Below, one piece after another: positions 21,833 to 28,047 of a stretch of DNA of 28,047 nt. The position numbers and the translations under genes are program-made. The notes under the pieces were generated by a model. It saw only the letters and a list, made by a program, of their open reading frames with translations, did no database searches and was not told where the DNA came from. Numbering within the stretch: the stretch's first letter is position 1; each line of letters starts with the position of its first letter. Origin of the DNA: Lingula anatina. Lineage: Eukaryota; Brachiopoda; Lingulata; Lingulida; Lingulidae. Location of the stretch: the NCBI RefSeq assembly GCF_001039355.2, contig NW_019773842.1:12563-40609 (forward strand). Direction: 5' to 3'.

Positions 21833-22373
21833 GTCTTTGATGTCTTCGTGATATATGATCTGACCTTTAACTGGAACACGTGAGTTAGGAATCTCTGCGA
21901 ACAGAGTATTGCTTATGTTCGATGCCAGATATTTGCAAATCATTGTTACATATAGCCTCTCCTTGTATTCTTGCACCTTCTCCTTTAAGCAAATGTAAAT
22001 TTTGAATGCTACTTTCTTTTTAAAGGTTAAATGGCGTGTCAGATAGAATAATTTAGTAATTTAGTTCAGTCTGACACTAGAGCCAGCGTAATAAAGATGA
22101 CACATAACGAATTACTGCCGTGACGCATAGACTGTTAAAACAAGTATACGTAGTTCACATGTTCAACTAATTTATATCGACTACTGTCCATTTATCATGA
22201 ATTGAAACAGACCAACATATTGTTTCAGATATTATTACCAATATTTCCAAATTTTACCAGATCAACATTGTATCCAAAATGATTTTGTGTACCTGACCAC
22301 ACCGTATTGCGCTTTCGAAACCACAGGAAGTCAATCCATTATGAATTCATAATATTTTCTCCATTTATTTCAG

Positions 22374-25138
22374 ACTGACAATGGCGATCCGGACACAGAT
22401 AATAGTGGAACTAGTTGTCGTTATCCTCATAGGAGTACTAACATGCGCTTATGCTCAAGGAGGCGGTAAGTGGCTTATATACATTTCTTATGTAGTAATT
22501 TTAATTGTTAAGGTTGGAACACAATTATGGTATTATTCTAACCAGGAACCATATACTGCTTGTTTAATTAACGTGTGTGCCTGCGTGTGTGTGTGTGTAG
22601 GGGAGTTGCATAGAGGAAAAGTTTTGCTGACTGGCTCAGTTCTAAATGACATCACAGGACAGCTAAACATGAAAATTGGTTATTAAGCCGCCTACGCCCA
22701 GGAGGCACGCGCCCTGCACGCGGTCGACGGAGTTGGTTATTGGCAGTCTCTTTACTGCTAAAATTTAAACATTTTAATATTTTATTTTACTAAAATAGTT
22801 TGGTTGTTGATAACGCAATTTAGCACTCCAGGTTAATCTTCTTGTCTGAAAGCGGCTTTGAAATGAATAAGTTAAGGTAAAAGTGAAACTTTAACAACTC
22901 AGCCTTTTTTATAAACAGTAATGCTCTTAAGTTCAGTTCAGTCATCAAGTCTAATTTATATATCTATATGACTCAAACTCTTCAAAGACAACACTGGCAG
23001 TCTAAATGACAATTAAAGCAGTCGAAAACGTGTATATAAATGCTCCTTGTTTTAAGATAGTAATCACCTCATTGAAACTACGGTGACATTGCTCCTCGCA
23101 CGAAATGGCTATATATAAGTGTTAAGCCCAACTTAAACGCCCCCTGCAAAAAGTGATGACTCGGCCAATGGGCAGCCAGCACGTTTGGAAACTCTGTATT
23201 TATGATAAAAGCCACACAGTGACCACTAGTTCCACAGTTTGACAACATTATTTCAAATTATTAAAGGTGACTTAATGTGTAATTCTGTTATTAACCATGA
23301 TATTGGCGAAATTATTACACTTGATGACGAAAAACAAAACAAAACAAAAGGGGTAGACTATACGTGCGTAGGGCACGGAAATTGAATGAGTTGGCAACGC
23401 TGTTTTACACGCGTATTTGCTCAACGAAAGTGGAGAAAACCATGTTCAACAAGAACAAGAATGTGGTTATTCACCTTTCGCAGCTGAAATAAATTTAAAC
23501 ACCTGCTCTCTCACGCGGCATTGCATTCCAATTTCCCTTTGACATGGTGACACGGTAAAAATTGTGCCATTTGTTCATTGTTTAGTTTTTATTCAAATAC
23601 TGCGTCTGATTTACGTATATCAACTGCAGTTGAATAAAGGAAAGTTTTAAATAAGCGATGAATTTGGCAAGCGTTACAAATTTGCTTTGCATGTAATTCA
23701 TTCATTGATTCAGACATTCACGTTAGTTAAATATTCATTCATTTATCACATAGCACGTTATGATTCGAATTTCAATAAACATTTGCTCGAATATCATTTT
23801 AATTGGACTGATATATATGAATAACTCTAATACTGGACCTTACATTTAGCAACTGACCAACGTAAGCTCCAGTATCAGAGCTCGAGGTGATTCATGTTTA
23901 TCATACTTGTTCTACTGGATGACTAACAATATCCACTCATTTCAATTGGACTTTTTTCCAGATCCCCAAGACACAGCCGCCTTCCCGATCAGCGGGTTCA
24001 GATACGACTGCAATGACTGGCCCACAGATCTCTACGCCGACAACAGAAACTGTAGCATATTTCACCATTGCCAGGACGACCGTCACGTGCGTTCATACCA
24101 CTGCCCCAAACTGACGCCGTATTTTGACCGGTTTAGGAAGAGATGCACAATCTGGGCCAACGTGCCGTCCCAGTGCAAATCCTCGGGGAAGAGAATAACG
24201 TGGAGTGAGTATTGTTTGGTGGCTGGTCAGGTTGGATGTTGAAGGGGGCGGGTTGGTTAGAATGGGGTGATAGGAAAAGGGGTTGGTCATGCAGGAAGTG
24301 CATACAGTATGAAGTTTTGCGCATTTTTGATACTTTGACAGTGTATGAAAAAATATCGTTTCAAATATGAATGATGTTGGATAAGGTTAGAGAGAAGAGA
24401 AGGCAGATACATATTATGTATTTTTTCCGCGTTTTTTCTTGATCATTTTCTGAATCGTACTGTTGTAGTTTACATTTTACAAAAAACACTTTCCCCATTC
24501 CCATCTTAACCACGTGTAATTCAAACTTTACAGCACCGAGAGATTGGAAATGCCCGGATGCAGCGTTCAGTTCCAACCCTCACCCTGACTGCACTCGTCT
24601 GTTCCTTTGTTTTGGCGGGAAATACTCACTGACAGTCTGCCCAAGCGGGTTCCATTACAGCGAAAAGGATCTCCGCTGTGCGCCTTACAGAAACTCTACG
24701 AAGGAATGCACGCCTTGGGGAGCGAGAGTGACATGGCGTAAGTATATTTACACGAGAGAACATTGTTTCCGACAGGAAATTGTGTCTACAGTTTTGGTTT
24801 CCTTTTTAACAAATGCGCATGTGTTTGTGCTCATTTCTATGGTCACTTGAAAATAACAAATAGTATTTGCATTTGGCAATTAGTTTTATTAACCTGAAAT
24901 GATATATGTAATTCATTTTCACTTAAGTTCCCTTCGTTTATCTATCCCCAGCCGGTTACACGACCACAACCACTACGACCAGGGCACCTTACACATTTGT
25001 GTTCAGAACTACGACCACTACGACCACCACAACCACAACCACTCCAATCCCAACTACCACAACCACCACGCCGCTCTTCCTCTGTCCAGACGGCAAGACT
25101 GGATTCCATCATCATCCTATAAGGTAGGTGTATCGAAA

Positions 25139-25194
<56 letters not shown>

Positions 25195-27897
25195 ATGTGC
25201 GCGCGCGCGAGGGCGTCAGATTAAACTTAAACTATCACTTCATTTACTCCTACTTGTACTACTACTAGTATGCGCACACGAACTTCCATTAACAGTTAGA
25301 ATTTGCTTATTTTCCCATTCAGATGCGACTCCTTTTTCATCTGTACTAACTGGGAATTCACTGAGCGCAGTTGTCCTGACAGCCAACAATGGTTCAGTAA
25401 GGTTCGAGGCACCTGTGTCAATAAGTTCAACCTGCGAGATGAGTGTGACAGCAGGACGGGAATCCGCTGGGAAGGTGAGAGCACACATTTCAATGAAAAT
25501 GTCATTCTTCAATCTTTTAGACGGGGTTTAATCAGAAGGGCCGTTTGAAGGGTGATGAGGGAGTGGATTTTTTAATCGATAAACGATCTTCACTTTTCTA
25601 ATGGCTTGTTTAAAAAGGGAGTACTAAAAAAGACTTGCTGACGTCACATTTTATGATGTCACATAGTCCATTTCCGACCTGAGATGGTTCGGTTGTGAAC
25701 ATATGTCTACGTGAACTATTGTCATTAATTAAAAGGTTTCTGAATTTTTTCATCAGCTAAGACAACTACCACCACCACCACTACCACGCCTGCACCCACA
25801 ACGCCACCTGTCTATGATTGCAAGGGCCAAGAAGGTATTTTCCCAGACCCAGCAGGCTGCAGTGCTGTCTACTACCAGTGTATATACGCCGGATCTCAGG
25901 TAAAAAAAGATTAGAATGGAGTTATCTATATGAAAGGGAATACACTTGCATATCATACAATGAAAAAAAATCCTCCAACAAACGGAACAAGGAGTTATTT
26001 TTGCCATTATGCCACGAGATTTTTAAACAGTGTGTTATAATGAACTATTATTTTGTCGCGCAGGTATGGTGCAGGGGAAATAGCCTGAAAAAAGTAAAAG
26101 GCTGATAACTCCAAAGATTTTTTACCTAGAAATTGTTGACAAATAATGTTGCATGAGTTAAAGAAGAATCGCGCGACTAATTTTTAAGGACAAAAAACTC
26201 GGAAAATTATGAAAGATATTCGCTATTAAAAGTTAACACGGATTATGCATTTACGAAATATCTTTCAGGTTTTGGAAAAACGCTGCATGGGAAACCTCGT
26301 GTACAACCCCGACGGCGAATGGGGAGGCCATTGTGACGAGAGAAATAACACTGCATCCTGCGAAGTGGCAACAAAACCACGTGAGTCTGCTTTAGTTTCT
26401 TTACAAAGAAGTTCAATGTTCTATTTTGCCTGATGATTTACTGGTATAACTATTTTACCTCCCCTATACTTTAACTTTTAAAAAAGCTCATTGTGCCCAT
26501 GTCAGAAAATAAGGTTGCAATATCTATGGTATCACTTTTAAAGTAAAAATATCCATTTGTTTTGTTATTATTACGTTTTCCGGATGTTCAGGGGCACTCA
26601 TGCGAAAGAGCTATATGAATATACCTTTGAGGACCGAATTTTTCTTACGGTGTTTTTGGTCAACTCATTCAACTCGTTGATTGAAAATTTTATTTTTCAT
26701 TTTCCAGCTCCATCCACTACGCCCCTCACAACCACATCATCGACAACCACAACCACGCGGGCAACCACCACCACAACAACAACTACAACCACCCCTCGCC
26801 CACCCCCACCCACCACCACGGGGCCCCAGTTTGACCCTGCCAAATACCCATCCCCCGTCGACTGCACCACCGTCGCAAAGAGCGGATGGTACAAAGATCC
26901 CAGAGACTGCAGAGTGTACCACCAGTGCCTCAACAAGAAATACACGTTCGGTATTTGTAACAACGGGGGCTTCTTCAACGCTATGGGGCAATTCTGCGAC
27001 TCCCCCGGCAATGTCATTGACGACTGTTTTCCCGACGGACGCAGGAGACTTGGCTGTCCTGAACCGGACAAGTTCTTCGTGCCTCACCCCTTTGAGTGTG
27101 CCCGATGGTACTCGTGTCAAAAGGGGAAGGCTTCAAGGAGGCTTTACTCATGTCCCCCGAAAACTTTTGCCACGGAGGGTGGGTGTCGACCGGCGGCCCA
27201 GGTCACCGACTGTGACGCCGAGGGAAATAGATATGCCTCACCAATTCCAAGTAAGATACTAGAGTTTGTTTGAGATGTTTTCTGAGGGAAGAGATGGGGG
27301 TTCAGCTTTGTCATTCATAGGCCCATAGTTCTCAACTTGTGGGAACGAAGTATGAAAAAGTGTGGGAGGAAGGTGATGGTTCTGTTAGGCAATTAGTCAT
27401 AAGGCACTTATTCTGTTTGCACATGACGAGACTCGATGGAATATGTCTGTATGTATAAAAATCAGCCATTTTTTGTAATGGCTTTTATTGGAGTGCACAT
27501 CGAAAACGGTCACATTTTTTTCCCTTTTTGGCTCTAGAGAACCTGGATCCAATCACAATGCGGATATAAGAAACGAATGTGACACTTCTAAAACACATTA
27601 CTGCTGATCGCTTGAAGGACATAACATTAATTGTACTTTATTCTTTAGCAACTACCACACCCAAACCAACACCCGTCGGCCAATTGGTCACTGACAGCAC
27701 AGGGAAATTCACCTGTCCATCTAATGGCCTGTTTAGAAACGGCGAAGACTGCAGGAAGTTCTGGGAATGCGCCAGCGGGTTTGCCACCATCAAAGAGTGT
27801 TTTTATGACGGGTACACTTTCCACCCCGAGGTGAAGCAGTGTGTGCATAACTCTGGAAACCCCTACTGTGAGGGAGTGAAACCCATTACCCCGACGT
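22374..27897 (+). CDS. Secreted protein with seven chitin-binding type-2 (peritrophin-A) domains, 3' end off window
   Basis: Coding starts at ATG 22381, 7 bases after a tttcag acceptor. Exons: 22374-22465, 23962-24204, 24534-24737, 24952-25123, 25323-25474, 25757-25899, 26269-26380, 26708-27250 and 27649-27897, all GT-AG and phase-consistent, giving 634 aa so far. Residues 1 to about 25 are a signal peptide ending AYA/QGG. Seven six-cysteine ChtBD2/CBM14 domains follow at about 45-100, 116-168, 222-276, 307-364, 423-477, 487-539 and 574-625. Each has the family spacing and the aromatic-rich centre (for example CRVYHQC and CARWYSC) that contacts N-acetylglucosamine chains. Thr/Pro-rich, probably O-glycosylated linkers precede domains 3, 4, 5 and 7. 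The product should be extracellular and bind chitin, as in peritrophic, cuticle or shell-matrix proteins. The last donor (ACGT, then gtaagt, at 27897) shows that at least one more exon exists. Confidence 0.9.
22466..23961 (+). other. Intron 1 of the coding part of the chitin-binding gene
   Basis: This 1.5-kb intron separates the signal-peptide exon from the first chitin-binding exon. It opens with gtaagt and closes with cttttttccag. It holds a short (GT)n run near 22587-22598 and no recognised gene. Confidence 0.75.
25142..25186. repeat. (CT)n microsatellite in a chitin-binding gene intron
   Basis: About 22 CT units followed by a short GT run and a GC run, in the intron between exons 4 and 5. 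It begins within 20 bases of the donor, inside the region that splits chitin-binding domain 3. Confidence 0.95.
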
Positions 27898-28010
27898 GTA
27901 AGTATTGAAAGATGGCGTTTTAAAAGATACACGTTTATTTCAAAGAATGATATTGCCACTTGAAGTAATGATGACTGATGGGAGTGCTTTTTAAACGTAT
28001 CACTTTCCAT

Positions 28011-28047
28011 CTCTCTCTGTCTCTCTCTCTCTCACTCACTCTCTCTC
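28011..28047. repeat. (CT)n-rich tract at the right edge
   Basis: An imperfect CT repeat with GT and CA interruptions continues to the end of the window, downstream of the last visible chitin-binding exon. Confidence 0.9.

Larger units (their letters stand above)
16407..22373. other. Long non-coding stretch (possible first intron)
   Basis: No convincing exon was found on either strand. It contains a pyrimidine-rich run near 18957-18987, a MITE at 20083-20240 and an AT palindrome at 21742-21829, listed separately. The remaining sequence shows nothing I can name. Confidence 0.45.

Noticed and set aside
24899-25531. 210-codon open frame crossing the chitin-binding gene
   Set aside because: It is a different frame from the exons and runs through the (CT)n tract. 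The true exons 4 and 5 show family cysteines and clean splice sites.
26697-27120. Two minus-strand open frames over 120 codons
   Set aside because: Antisense shadows of the Thr/Pro-rich linker and GC-rich exon 8 of the chitin-binding gene.
1-28047. tRNA, rRNA, CRISPR, operon or prophage features
   Set aside because: No tRNA internal promoter boxes with cloverleaf, no regularly spaced repeats and no bacterial gene organisation were seen.

Overview
The window looks like draft genomic DNA from a marine invertebrate, most likely a lophotrochozoan such as a mollusc. This is inferred from several things. All coding signal is in short exons with canonical GT-AG introns. The intergenic DNA is AT-rich and full of microsatellites and small transposable-element remnants. 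One gene encodes a secreted multi-domain chitin-binding (peritrophin-A) protein. A single N at 15361 marks an assembly ambiguity. No bacterial-style genes, rRNA, tRNA or CRISPR arrays were seen.

Layout, left to right. (1) About 20-625, minus: a broken Tc1/mariner-type transposase. (2) 1938-5848, minus: gene A, five exons, 217 aa, with a signal peptide, a Pro/Thr-rich mucin-like stretch, a Cys-rich Ly6/uPAR-like domain and a GPI-anchor signal. (3) 6339-6422, minus: a decayed orphan copy of exon 4 of the same family. (4) 8636-10780, minus: gene B, five exons, 212 aa, a paralog of A with the same intron phases but a Ser/Gly/Ala/Thr-rich linker. The homology of A and B extends into both flanks, so about 1340-6275 and 7780-11330 form a tandem duplication. 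(5) 13435-15067, minus: the last five exons of an SLC5-family sodium-coupled monocarboxylate transporter-like gene; no upstream exons were recognised. (6) 15068-22373: mostly non-coding, containing a well-preserved MITE with 8-bp target duplications and an 88-bp perfect AT-only palindrome. (7) 22374-27897, plus: nine exons of a secreted protein with seven six-cysteine ChtBD2/CBM14 domains and Thr-rich linkers; it runs off the right edge.

The exon models were built by hand from splice signals, phase continuity and family resemblance. Phases agree at every junction, which supports the models strongly, but there is no transcript evidence. The two Ly6-mucin proteins are probably cell-surface molecules and the chitin-binding protein extracellular. 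Nothing in the sequence shows that the three loci act together. The most interesting element is the tandem Ly6-mucin family: its Ly6/GPI exons are conserved, its mucin exon is nearly unalignable, and a dead third exon lies between the copies.
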